64,000 nucleotides of DNA from Algibacter luteus (GTDB lineage Bacteria; Bacteroidota; Bacteroidia; Flavobacteriales; Flavobacteriaceae): positions 771,369-835,368 of the forward strand of contig NZ_FQYK01000001.1 of assembly GCF_900141715.1 (NCBI RefSeq). Reading direction: 5' to 3'. Below are positions 23,744-32,387 of this stretch, one piece after another. The number at the start of each line of letters is the position of its first letter. Position 1 is the first letter of the stretch. The notes under the pieces were generated by a model. It was not told the origin of the DNA and did not search any database. It saw only the letters and a program-made list of their open reading frames with translations. A program made the translations under genes and the position numbers.

Positions 23744-25180
23744 CTATTCCACATAATCAATACGAATCTCGTCCAATTCGTAAATCCCATCAAAAGTATC
23801 TTGTCCGCTTCCTGTATATTTAAAGGCAATGTGAATGGTTCCTGAAAGGCAAGATAAATCTACATTCCCTGAATTAAACCAAGGCGCAAAAGAATCTGAA
23901 TCTTTTACCACATAAGCGTCTGATAAAATGCTCCAAGTTGCTGTAGAGATGTTTGCTTCGGTACCATCCCAATCTAGGGAATATAACACTTCCATATAGC
24001 TGCTATCTGCTAAACTGTTGGAGGTTTTAAAGTTTAAGGTTTCACCATCTTGGGCATCTAAATCTATGGCTGGTGTAATTAACCATCCAATATTACTTTC
24101 ATCGCCCGAACTTGCCGATTGAAATCTTGCCGATCTACCTAATGACGCATTTGAAGATGTAGATGAATAGCCTTCCCAAGCCTGAGTGCCTGTTTCCATA
24201 TAATTGGTCCAACCATCAATTTCAACGGGTCTATTGTTTCTTTGAGACTCAAAATCTTCATAGAGTAAATTCCCTGAACCAATTGTTGAAGCAATACCAC
24301 AGCTAAACTCTGAAGGGTCGCAACGCTCATTACTTTTAAAATTAATATCAGCAGATGTGTTTAATAGAAGTACATTGAAATCATCCCTAAAATCGCGACT
24401 AAATATTCCTGTTACGGTACCTTGTCCTTGTGGTACAATTAAAGTTTTAAAATCTGAAAATGTACTGGTTTGCATAATGATTTGAATACCAGAATCGCAA
24501 CTTTCAAGCAATCGTAAACCATCAAATTCGTCGTATGATTCGCTTGCGAAGGTTGCTCCCATTTCGAACCGGTTTAATTGCATGTTGTTTAACTGTACTA
24601 ATGTGTTTTCGTCATTTTCAGACAACTCAGCTATTCCTGATACTTTAGGTGATATCTCCACAACCTCATTGGTTCGTATTACGATGTCTTTATATTCTGC
24701 AGGTTGAATTTGTTCCACATTGGCCGCATCGCCTTTGCCAATAGTTACCACACCACTTGTTTCTCCAACCGTTAATCCTTGGAGCTTAACATATACTTTT
24801 TGCCCAATTTGATAGGTATCAGATAAACTACTTACATTAATATCTATTTTTAAGCCCAATCTTGGGTCTGCATCAGGATTGCTATCGTCTGTTTTGTTTT
24901 GAATTATTAACTCTTCGAAAAAATTGCCTGCTTTGTCTGATGATATCACAAAACCTTCAATATAAACGTCGTCATTTATAATTGCCGTTGAATTTCCGCT
25001 ATTTACTGCTTGCTCATAAAGCGATTTTACGGCTTTAAAGGTTATTAATTGATTACTTGGAATATTGGGATCTTCAGATGAAATATCAGGTGTTCCAAAA
25101 TCATCATCTTGCACACATGCCGTCATGATGAATAGTATCAAAATGAAGCCAAAAGCCGATTTGTTGATGTTAAATTTCAT
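23744..25180 (-). CDS. DUF5689 lipoprotein with choice-of-anchor J-like C-terminal domain
   Basis: The 478-residue protein carries lipobox MTACVQDDD near residue 21. The DUF5689 domain (about 48-285) has VYIEGFVISSDKAGNFFEEL and GQKVYVKLQGLTVG, an OB-fold-like strand pattern. The C-terminal region (about 300-478) contains LLYEDFESQ, GWLITPAIDLDAQDGETLNF and FDGIYELDEIRIDYVE, typical of choice-of-anchor J beta-sandwich domains. It is 59 bp downstream of a TonB receptor on the same strand, so it is probably the surface-exposed partner of that receptor. Its ligand is unknown; the nuclease-rich context suggests nucleic acid or nucleotides (inference). Confidence 0.88.
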   Translation of the reverse strand: MKFNINKSAFGFILILFIMTACVQDDDFGTPDISSEDPNIPSNQLITFKAVKSLYEQAVNSGNSTAIINDDVYIEGFVISSDKAGNFFEELIIQNKTDDSNPDADPRLGLKIDINVSSLSDTYQIGQKVYVKLQGLTVGETSGVVTIGKGDAANVEQIQPAEYKDIVIRTNEVVEISPKVSGIAELSENDENTLVQLNNMQLNRFEMGATFASESYDEFDGLRLLESCDSGIQIIMQTSTFSDFKTLIVPQGQGTVTGIFSRDFRDDFNVLLLNTSADINFKSNERCDPSEFSCGIASTIGSGNLLYEDFESQRNNRPVEIDGWTNYMETGTQAWEGYSSTSSNASLGRSARFQSASSGDESNIGWLITPAIDLDAQDGETLNFKTSNSLADSSYMEVLYSLDWDGTEANISTATWSILSDAYVVKDSDSFAPWFNSGNVDLSCLSGTIHIAFKYTGSGQDTFDGIYELDEIRIDYVE

Positions 25181-25239
25181 AATCTATATTTTAGTTTCCA
25201 AAGTGGTTTCAACATTGCGCCACCGTGCATTGGAATATT

Positions 25240-28041
25240 TTAAAATCTATAATTCACATTTAAAAAATAAGTAGCCCCTCTTCCATACCAATATTTAGAA
25301 CCAAATACGGGAGTTTCTAAAGCTTTATCATTTCTTAATTCTCTAAAATTGGCGTTTCTTCCTTGCTCGAAACCACCAGTTTTAAAGGCTTTATCTAAGA
25401 GATTATTCACACTTGCAAATAGGCTAATGTATTTACTTCCTATTTTCCATGATTTTCCCCCAACTAAATTCACAACCATATAATCATCAAAACGTTCTTG
25501 TTTTAGTAATTCTCTTGCTAAAACTTCATCGTAATCATTAAACACATTACCATCAAAATCTGTTGTAAAATTTGAGGAACGTGTTAGCGGACTGATATCA
25601 ATATAGGTGTTCGTGAAAAAATTGGCTGTTGCGCCAAACCACCAAAACTCTGGGTCGCGATATTCAAACCCAACAGAATAGGCTCGATGTGGTCCTGCGG
25701 CAATTTTGTAATCTTTTAATTTGGATTGGCCAAAATCTTTAAATCCGTTTACGAATCCAGCTTCAACCGATTCTTCGTCGGCCTCGGTAGTTAGGTATAA
25801 ATTAGGGTTGTTGGCATAAGTATATTGCCCTAACGAGGCCACACCTTTTAATTTTATGGTTGGTGTTACTTTGGCTTCAATTCCCAATTCTGCACCCATA
25901 TGTTGCTTATCCACGCCTTGTAAAATCTCTTGAACAAAAGCCACATTATCGCCTCCAATACCATCAGCGAAGAAAAAAGAAATCTCATTCGCATCTTCAA
26001 TTTTAGTGTAGTAACCCGTTAATTTCGCTTTAATTATTGGTGAACGAAAAATATAACTCACATCTGTAGAAAGTATTTTTTCTTCCGTAATATTTGGAAC
26101 AATGTTATGGTTTTCTCTTGAATTGGAATACGTGTTCCTTAAAGATGGTGCTTTAGAAATATAACCGCCATTTCCTACCAATAAATGTTTTCCTGATAGT
26201 TTATAAGTTATACCGGCTTTGGCGCCAAAACCTGTAAAATTCAACGTTTCGCCTTTTCCTAAAGATGTATCTGGGAAAGCTCCATTTTGATACAATCCTT
26301 CTCGTTGATATTGGGTTTGGGACACGCTTCCAGACACATAATAATCAAACTTATTATATGTAAATTGAGCTTGTGCATAGGCAGTTAACAGATTAGCAAA
26401 AAGGTTGTAATGGTATTTGAATTTATCTCCCTCGCCCACTAATCGGTTTGGTTTTTGCAAATCGTTCTGAGCCTCATCAATATCAGTTGCAAACTGGTCG
26501 ATATCGAGGTAAGTTTCGGCTCCAAATAAATCTAATACGCGTGCAAAATTTTCAGATTTTAAACGTTGAAAATTCACTGAAGCATTAAAAACCGTATTAT
26601 CATTTAACTCTGCATTTAAAATGGTGTTAAATGTAAACTGGGAGTCATCAACACGATCTTCATACAAGGCATAAATGGCGTTACCACCAGCTCGTGCGTT
26701 TGAAATATTGGCAAGGTATAGGGCGTTCCAATCTATCTGCCCATTGTTTTGAAAATCTTTTAAAGCGGTATAAGCAAACTCTAAATCGTCCGGAAAATTA
26801 CGTTCGAAATAACTTGGTAGTTTTTGATAATAGGTTGGGGTTGGGTTGGCGCCACCACCTTCAGGAAACCCGTTAACCAAATCGGTTCCATTATTATCTA
26901 AACGGCTATTGCCTAATTTTCCAAATTGATAAGCGATATTGGTATTTAATGTTGTTTTTGAAGATACATCCCAATAATGATTCAGCATTAAAAGGGGTTC
27001 CTCAACTTCTTTTATTCTTGAATTACGCTTTTTACCATCTTGCCAACCCCAATATTCATTGTATTTAATATCTTTTAAATCGTAAACTTCTTGTGTATTT
27101 GGTGAAGACTTTCCTCTGCGGTTTGGAGCATAAATCCCTGTGAAATTTAAACTGTGCTTTTCATTAAGCTTTTTTTCAACTGATAAGAAAAACGAATTGG
27201 CATCGTAAATTGTAGCATCTTGATAACCTTCATTTCCCCAACGCCTTCCTAAAGAAATAACATAAGCCCAATTATTTTTTAAAAGACCAGAGGCATAAGT
27301 TGCCATTAATCGGTTGGTATAACTCCTGTTAGAAGACGAATAAGTAATGCGACCACCCGATCTCGCTTTTGATGCTCTAACATTAATATTGGTTGTTCCT
27401 AATACACCACCAAAATTATAACTTGAAGGCGATAAACCTGATGTGAGTTCTTGGTTTCGCATCACATCATTTAAACCACCCCAATTGCTCCATTGTGGTC
27501 TGCCGCTATAGAGTTTATTCATAGATATACCGTTAATGAGCACAGAACCGTTTTCAGAATCTAACCCGCGTAATCGAAAAAAAGATTGACTAAACTCGAA
27601 GGCTGCAGTTCTTTGAAAAACATCTAATGAAGAAGACAGTAAACCTGTAATATTATCGGAAGCAGTGGAATCATTATCCAATTCATCATCAGAAAGTGTT
27701 ATAGTAAATAAATCTTGACTTTGAGATAAATCGCGTTCCATAATCATATCAGATATATCTACTATCTCGCCTTCATTTACAACTATTGGAAAGCGTTTTA
27801 TAATATATCCGCTTTTAGAAATCTTTAATATTTGCTCTCCTAAAGGCACATTAGCAGAAAAACTAAATTCACCTTGAACATCAGTAAGTGTTTTGAAATC
27901 TGTGTCTTCTAAAGTAACTTCAACATTTAAAATAGGCTGAAACGATGTGGCGTCCTTCACACTTCCTTTTATTAAAGTTTGTTGTGAGTGAAGTGAAATT
28001 GAAAAAATTCCGAATAAAAAAATGAGGGTTATTTTATTCAT
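25240..28041 (-). CDS. TonB-dependent receptor with carboxypeptidase-regulatory-like N-terminal domain
   Basis: The 933-residue outer-membrane transporter starts with a signal peptide (about 19 residues). A carboxypeptidase-regulatory-like domain follows (about 20-100: TLIKGSVKDATSFQPILNVE), then the plug (about 140-240, FFRLRGLDSENGSVLINGIS). The rest is a 22-strand-type barrel ending GATYFLNVNYRF with the terminal Phe. It is the first gene of a two-gene unit with the DUF5689 lipoprotein. No SusD homologue is adjacent, so it is not a classical SusCD pair. It is divergent from the secreted phosphoesterase gene across 121 bp. Confidence 0.93.
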   Translation of the reverse strand: MNKITLIFLFGIFSISLHSQQTLIKGSVKDATSFQPILNVEVTLEDTDFKTLTDVQGEFSFSANVPLGEQILKISKSGYIIKRFPIVVNEGEIVDISDMIMERDLSQSQDLFTITLSDDELDNDSTASDNITGLLSSSLDVFQRTAAFEFSQSFFRLRGLDSENGSVLINGISMNKLYSGRPQWSNWGGLNDVMRNQELTSGLSPSSYNFGGVLGTTNINVRASKARSGGRITYSSSNRSYTNRLMATYASGLLKNNWAYVISLGRRWGNEGYQDATIYDANSFFLSVEKKLNEKHSLNFTGIYAPNRRGKSSPNTQEVYDLKDIKYNEYWGWQDGKKRNSRIKEVEEPLLMLNHYWDVSSKTTLNTNIAYQFGKLGNSRLDNNGTDLVNGFPEGGGANPTPTYYQKLPSYFERNFPDDLEFAYTALKDFQNNGQIDWNALYLANISNARAGGNAIYALYEDRVDDSQFTFNTILNAELNDNTVFNASVNFQRLKSENFARVLDLFGAETYLDIDQFATDIDEAQNDLQKPNRLVGEGDKFKYHYNLFANLLTAYAQAQFTYNKFDYYVSGSVSQTQYQREGLYQNGAFPDTSLGKGETLNFTGFGAKAGITYKLSGKHLLVGNGGYISKAPSLRNTYSNSRENHNIVPNITEEKILSTDVSYIFRSPIIKAKLTGYYTKIEDANEISFFFADGIGGDNVAFVQEILQGVDKQHMGAELGIEAKVTPTIKLKGVASLGQYTYANNPNLYLTTEADEESVEAGFVNGFKDFGQSKLKDYKIAAGPHRAYSVGFEYRDPEFWWFGATANFFTNTYIDISPLTRSSNFTTDFDGNVFNDYDEVLARELLKQERFDDYMVVNLVGGKSWKIGSKYISLFASVNNLLDKAFKTGGFEQGRNANFRELRNDKALETPVFGSKYWYGRGATYFLNVNYRF

Positions 28042-28162
28042 AATTATCTTTAAGACACCAATAATAAGAAAAAGTAACTATTTAATACTAAAATTATTAC
28101 AACAATAACAGTAAATTTGGCTTAGTATTTGTATAAATAACTACCATAATTACACAGATTTC

Positions 28163-29212
28163 ATGAATTTATTTAAATTCTTAAGTACAGTTTTATTTTT
28201 GAGCTTCATTGTTACCGTTAGAGCTCAGGATAAAAAATTTAAAATACACACCATTGCTTTCTACAACTTAGAAAATTTGTTCGATACCATCAACGACCCG
28301 CTTAAGTTTGATGAATACAGTCCGATAATGGAATTAAAATCGAACCGCGACGAAGCTTATAGGCAAAAAATAAGTAATATGGCACGTGTTATTGCCGAAA
28401 TCGGAAAGGATGTAACCAAGAACACACCGGCAATTTTAGGCATTTGCGAAATAGAGAATAAGAATGTTTTAGAAGACCTTGTGAATGACCCTCATTTATT
28501 AGATAAAGATTACGGCATAATACATTATGATTCCCCAGATGCTAGAGGTATTGATGTCGCCCTGTTATACCAAAAAAACATTTTTACACCCATTAGCACA
28601 AGCATCCATGAGTTAAAAATTTATGATGACGAAAGTCAAGAGCGCATTACTACACGAGACCAACTTTTGGTTAGCGGAAAGCTTGAAGATGACTTGATTC
28701 ATATTCTTGTAAACCATTGGCCTTCAAGACGAGGTGGTGAAGCTAGAAGCAGACCCAAACGTGTTGCAGCAGCAAAATTAAATAAACGTATTATTGATTC
28801 TCTTCAAACCGATGACCCATATGCCAAAGTAATTATTATGGGTGATTTTAACGACGATCCAATAAACTCAAGCTTTAAAGATGTTTTAAAAACCACAAGA
28901 AAACGAAAGAAAGTAGGTTTTAAAGGCTTGTATAATCCGTTTGAAAATTTTCATAAAGATGGTTTAGGCACCACTGCATATCGAGATAATTGGAGCTTAT
29001 TCGACCAGATTATTATATCAAAACCTTTACTTGAAAAAGACTATTCTTCATTTAGATACTATAAAGCCGGTATCTTTAATAAAAACTATTTAATCCATTC
29101 AAAAGGAAAATATAAAGGTTACCCCTTTAGAAGTTGGAGTGATGGTAGTTTTAGCAATGGTTATAGCGACCATTTTCCGGTTTATATGTATGTAATAAAG
29201 GAAGTTCAGTAA
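28163..29212 (+). CDS. Secreted endonuclease/exonuclease/phosphatase family protein
   Basis: The 349-residue paralogue of the 22358 protein begins with a signal peptide (FLSTVLFLSFIVTVRAQ), so it acts outside the cytoplasm. Motifs parallel the paralogue: FYNLENLFDT, GICEIENKNVLE, DARGIDVALLYQ, VNHWPSRRGGE, IMGDFNDDPINS and NGYSDHFPVYMY. The two proteins differ in the N-terminal region, where only this one carries an export signal. The neighbouring TonB receptor and lipoproteins suggest that it supplies breakdown products for uptake (inference). Confidence 0.92.
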   Translation: MNLFKFLSTVLFLSFIVTVRAQDKKFKIHTIAFYNLENLFDTINDPLKFDEYSPIMELKSNRDEAYRQKISNMARVIAEIGKDVTKNTPAILGICEIENKNVLEDLVNDPHLLDKDYGIIHYDSPDARGIDVALLYQKNIFTPISTSIHELKIYDDESQERITTRDQLLVSGKLEDDLIHILVNHWPSRRGGEARSRPKRVAAAKLNKRIIDSLQTDDPYAKVIIMGDFNDDPINSSFKDVLKTTRKRKKVGFKGLYNPFENFHKDGLGTTAYRDNWSLFDQIIISKPLLEKDYSSFRYYKAGIFNKNYLIHSKGKYKGYPFRSWSDGSFSNGYSDHFPVYMYVIKEVQ

Positions 29213-29249
29213 AAAAAAGACCTGATAAATTTAAAATTCTAACAGGTCT
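29211..29249 (-). terminator. Terminator of the cytochrome-b-like membrane protein gene
   Basis: AGACCTG (29218-29224) pairs with CAGGTCT (29243-29249) across an 18-nt loop. On the minus strand it is followed by eight U. The position suits the gene ending at 29271. Confidence 0.75.
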
Positions 29250-29270
29250 GAATTTAACTTTATCTACTTC

Positions 29271-29711
29271 TTAAGACAACCAAGCGTCCCAAGGAATTCT
29301 AGACAATAATAACACCAATGCTATCGTATAAAAAATAGCTATAGTTTTAAGTTTTGGTGCAGAAGTCAATTTCTTTTTATGCTTTGAATACCCAATGGTA
29401 ATTAGTGCCACAACAGCAATATTTACTATTGGATGCTCTACAAGATATAATCTATTTACAGCATCTTTCATCACGCCGCCCATACCCAATTCGCTAAAAA
29501 CAGCAAATCGAGGTGAAACAAAATAGAGAACAATACCAATAAGTAACTGGATATGAGAAACGATTAATGTGAATAAAGCAATTCTGAAATCTTTAGCGCT
29601 ATATTCTTTTCCTCCAACAGATTTAACAATGGCATTTACCACTGCTATTATTAAAATTATTAGCACTAAATAGGCCCAATAAGAATGTAAGTTTAGTATA
29701 GCTTCGTACAT
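29271..29711 (-). CDS. Four-helix membrane protein, cytochrome-b-like
   Basis: The 146-residue protein has four hydrophobic segments (about 11-31, 47-66, 92-108, 121-139). Conserved histidines fall near the membrane faces: LNLHSYWAYL (His8), IVSHIQLLIG (His53) and LVEHPIVNIAV (His92). This pattern resembles small haem-binding cytochrome-b-type proteins annotated in flavobacteria. Haem binding is inferred, not shown. It has its own terminator and is transcribed alone between the secreted nuclease and the endonuclease I lipoprotein. Confidence 0.7.
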   Translation of the reverse strand: MYEAILNLHSYWAYLVLIILIIAVVNAIVKSVGGKEYSAKDFRIALFTLIVSHIQLLIGIVLYFVSPRFAVFSELGMGGVMKDAVNRLYLVEHPIVNIAVVALITIGYSKHKKKLTSAPKLKTIAIFYTIALVLLLSRIPWDAWLS

Positions 29712-29753
29712 GATATTATGTTTTAACGAATCAAAAATAATGATTTTAATCTT

Positions 29754-29786
29754 AAAAAAACCGCTTCTTTGTTGGAAGCGGTTTTT
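29754..29786 (-). terminator. Terminator of the endonuclease I lipoprotein gene
   Basis: AAAAACCGCTTC pairs with GAAGCGGTTTTT across a 7-nt loop, flanked by an A-run and a T-run. It could act on both strands but fits the minus-strand gene ending at 29803. Confidence 0.88.
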
Positions 29787-29802
29787 CTAATTCCATTTTT
29801 AT

Positions 29803-31152
29803 TTATTGCCATCTGTTTTCAGCATTATTTCCTCCCCAAACTAAAGTAACCAAATAAGGATTATCAATAAAAGGATTTCTGTTGCCTTGAGCCGCATAAA
29901 TTACATTATTTCGTTGCTCTTCAAAGGCAGAAACAGGGTCTTCAATATTCCACTGCAAAAACAATTCTAAAGTTCCAACCTTGGAAATGGTTTCACCATA
30001 TCTAATATTTAGGTAAAGTACCATTCTTGCAACATCGCCTTTCCACTCGTCACCCGGAAACCATGTTTCTCCTATTAATTTATATGTACCACTACCAGCT
30101 GCAAAAGGATAGTTAAGTCTATCACTATTTACATTTGCATCACATGATCTTAAATGATGTAAGTCTGTCACAGCATCAGTCGATGCTAACAAAGATTGCG
30201 GAAAAACATGTTCAGTATTGAAGGTTTGAGGTGAATATGGATTCGTTCCAGAGGTGTATTCTTGCCAGTATCGACTTTCACTTGAATACATTAAAATAAC
30301 ATTATCAGAATTACTTAAATCTGCATCAGCATTATAAAGGTATGTATGTCTTTGTCCGTAAGACAAAATAGTAGTGTGCTTCGTTTTAGTAAGGTCTTCT
30401 AATTCAGAAAACATTAAATCAGAGTCATCGGCAAACACAACATTATTATAGTAATCTTGTAATTCTGAAGGAATATTAAAGCTTAAAGGGGCAATGACAG
30501 TAATAGTTACCGTAGCTGATGAGCACGAAGGATTTGGTGTATCATCGTCACAAATGGAATAAGAGAATGAATCTTCGCCTAAAAAGTCGTTTGGTGGTGT
30601 ATACGTTACTGTTTTATCACTATTTAAAACCACAGTACCCAGCGTTCCTGTATTATCAACAGAAGTTAAAACCGCTTCATCTATAATATCATCGTTTTCT
30701 AGAAGCCTATTTAAAATGGTTGAAGAATTTTGTACGACGTTGAGAGCATCCGCGTTTGCAGCCGGATTACCTTCATCTGTCACCATTATTGTCACAGTAG
30801 CCGTTGAGCAGTTTTGAGGTGTATCATCATCGCAAAGCGTGTATGTAAACGTGTCGCTCCCTATAAAACCAGGTTTAGGCGTGTACAAATAAAATAACCT
30901 TTCGTTTGAAATTGTTCCACCGTTAGACGTAGAAGTATCGAATGTAGTTATTCTGGCATTATCAACAACGGTATCATTATTCAATAAAGTACTTAATTCT
31001 AAAGGCGTGTCTTCTATGGTTGTTGCCGAATCATTAACAGCAATCGGAACGCCATCATCTGTAGGTTCTTCTTTTGGCGGCGAATCATCACTTCCCGAAC
31101 TACTACAACTACAAATAAATACTAAGCTGAATATTAATAAAATATTTTTCAT
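29803..31152 (-). CDS. Endonuclease I (EndA-type) lipoprotein with Ig-like repeats
   Basis: Lipobox FICSCSS gives a lipoprotein start. Two cadherin/Ig-like repeats follow (about 33-125 and 128-220), each with NDSATTIEDTPLEL- or VQNSSTILNRLLENDDII-type openings and FTYTLCDDDTPQNCSTATV-type closings. The nuclease domain (about 225-449) has the beta-beta-alpha-metal signature FNTEHVFPQSLL followed by LHHLRSCDANVNSDR and YLNIRYG, diagnostic of endonuclease I. Such enzymes cut DNA or RNA non-specifically. The lipobox and repeats place the enzyme on the cell surface. Confidence 0.93.
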   Translation of the reverse strand: MKNILLIFSLVFICSCSSSGSDDSPPKEEPTDDGVPIAVNDSATTIEDTPLELSTLLNNDTVVDNARITTFDTSTSNGGTISNERLFYLYTPKPGFIGSDTFTYTLCDDDTPQNCSTATVTIMVTDEGNPAANADALNVVQNSSTILNRLLENDDIIDEAVLTSVDNTGTLGTVVLNSDKTVTYTPPNDFLGEDSFSYSICDDDTPNPSCSSATVTITVIAPLSFNIPSELQDYYNNVVFADDSDLMFSELEDLTKTKHTTILSYGQRHTYLYNADADLSNSDNVILMYSSESRYWQEYTSGTNPYSPQTFNTEHVFPQSLLASTDAVTDLHHLRSCDANVNSDRLNYPFAAGSGTYKLIGETWFPGDEWKGDVARMVLYLNIRYGETISKVGTLELFLQWNIEDPVSAFEEQRNNVIYAAQGNRNPFIDNPYLVTLVWGGNNAENRWQ

Positions 31153-31180
31153 AACAAATTAAAGGTATCAAATTTTGAGG

Positions 31181-31210
31181 AAAAAAAACCACCTCGTTTG
31201 AGGTGGTTTT
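31181..31210 (-). terminator. Terminator of the TonB receptor/lipoprotein pair
   Basis: AAAACCACCTC and GAGGTGGTTTT form an 11-bp stem with a GTTT loop. On the minus strand a U-run follows. It is 20 bp past the stop of the 31230 gene. Confidence 0.9.
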
Positions 31211-31229
31211 TAAATATTATCATACTATG

Positions 31230-32381
31230 TTATTGGTATACCCAAACACCATCGGTTTTAATAACGCTTTTTGTTTCGTTAGTTGTAGAACCGTTATAGA
31301 TTACATAGGTAAGCACATATTTTTGTCCTTCTTCTGCACCTGGATTTTTATTATCTAAAAGTGCATTAAATGCTTCTAAAAGCATATCATCTGTCCAGTA
31401 ATTTGAACTACTTGGTCGTCTATCAAAACTTCCAAAGAATCCAACATTATCTGCAGGACCTGGATAAGTTGTAATAAATGCATTTGAAATAAATGCAACA
31501 TCATCGCCAGTAAACGTATATTTTATAGTATTATCTGGAACCCATGTTGTTCCATCATGACCAAATTGAATGGTTGTTGATAAAACATCGCTGTACTCAG
31601 ACCACGCACTACCGTCAAAAATAAAATATTTTACATAGCTATAAGTAGTTCTATCATCAGTACGACCATCGCCATCAATATCATCAACATCAGTTACAAA
31701 CAACTTATACATTGTTGCAACAATATCACCAGCTTCTGTGGTTTCATACTTAAATTTATCTTTTAAGAATACAGGTATTTTCGCAATAGCCTCATCCTCA
31801 TTAGAAAAATTAGGGAAACCTTCTCCCATTTCTGAATATTCATCGTCAGTAAATCCTAATATGAATTCCCAAGCACCGTTTATGTATAAAAACCCGTTGT
31901 TATATTCATTAGTACTACCATCATAGTAATCATAGGTTAATGATACCAATACTCTATCAGCAGGATCAGGATATTTATACTCTAAAAATTCATATAGTTC
32001 AGATTCTCTATCAAAATTTCCAAAAGTATGACCTAAAGCAGCATAATCGTCAGAAGACACTGTATATCTTATGATACTTTTTTCTTCTCTTTTTGGTGAG
32101 TAAATCTTGAATGTAATTAATGCTGAAGAACCTAATCCCCAAACAGGAAATTTATCCGCTAACAGACCTGGAATTAATGTTTTAGCTTCATCTTCTGAAT
32201 CAAAATTACCAAAAGATTTATCTAAATCATCATAATCTTCATCTGTTAATTCGTAATTAACGTCGCCAACAATTGGACTCTCTATGGCGTCTATATCTTC
32301 ATAGATATCATCTAAAGGATTACAACCTGTAAAGGTTAATCCTAAAATCATTAAGTAAAAAATTATTTTTTTCATTTTCAA
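31230..32381 (-). CDS. Four-repeat lipoprotein paired with a TonB receptor
   Basis: Lipobox FTGC (about residue 20) is followed by four diverged repeats of roughly 75-100 residues. Each opens with Y-x-L/V/F-T-x-x-D-Y (YELTDEDYDDLDKSFGNFD, YTVSSDDYAALGHTFGNFD, LGFTDDEYSEMGEGFPNF, YTFTGDDVAFISNAF). Each then has a K-F/Y-P segment and a strand ending in a Gly-Ala/Thr-W phrase such as INGAWEF, DGSAWSEY or TDGVWVYQ. It follows the receptor gene by 6 bp and occupies the place SusD usually takes, but it has no SusD features. I do not know the family's function; a surface ligand-binding partner is likely. Confidence 0.8.
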   Translation of the reverse strand: MKMKKIIFYLMILGLTFTGCNPLDDIYEDIDAIESPIVGDVNYELTDEDYDDLDKSFGNFDSEDEAKTLIPGLLADKFPVWGLGSSALITFKIYSPKREEKSIIRYTVSSDDYAALGHTFGNFDRESELYEFLEYKYPDPADRVLVSLTYDYYDGSTNEYNNGFLYINGAWEFILGFTDDEYSEMGEGFPNFSNEDEAIAKIPVFLKDKFKYETTEAGDIVATMYKLFVTDVDDIDGDGRTDDRTTYSYVKYFIFDGSAWSEYSDVLSTTIQFGHDGTTWVPDNTIKYTFTGDDVAFISNAFITTYPGPADNVGFFGSFDRRPSSSNYWTDDMLLEAFNALLDNKNPGAEEGQKYVLTYVIYNGSTTNETKSVIKTDGVWVYQ

Positions 32382-32387
32382 AGTTTT

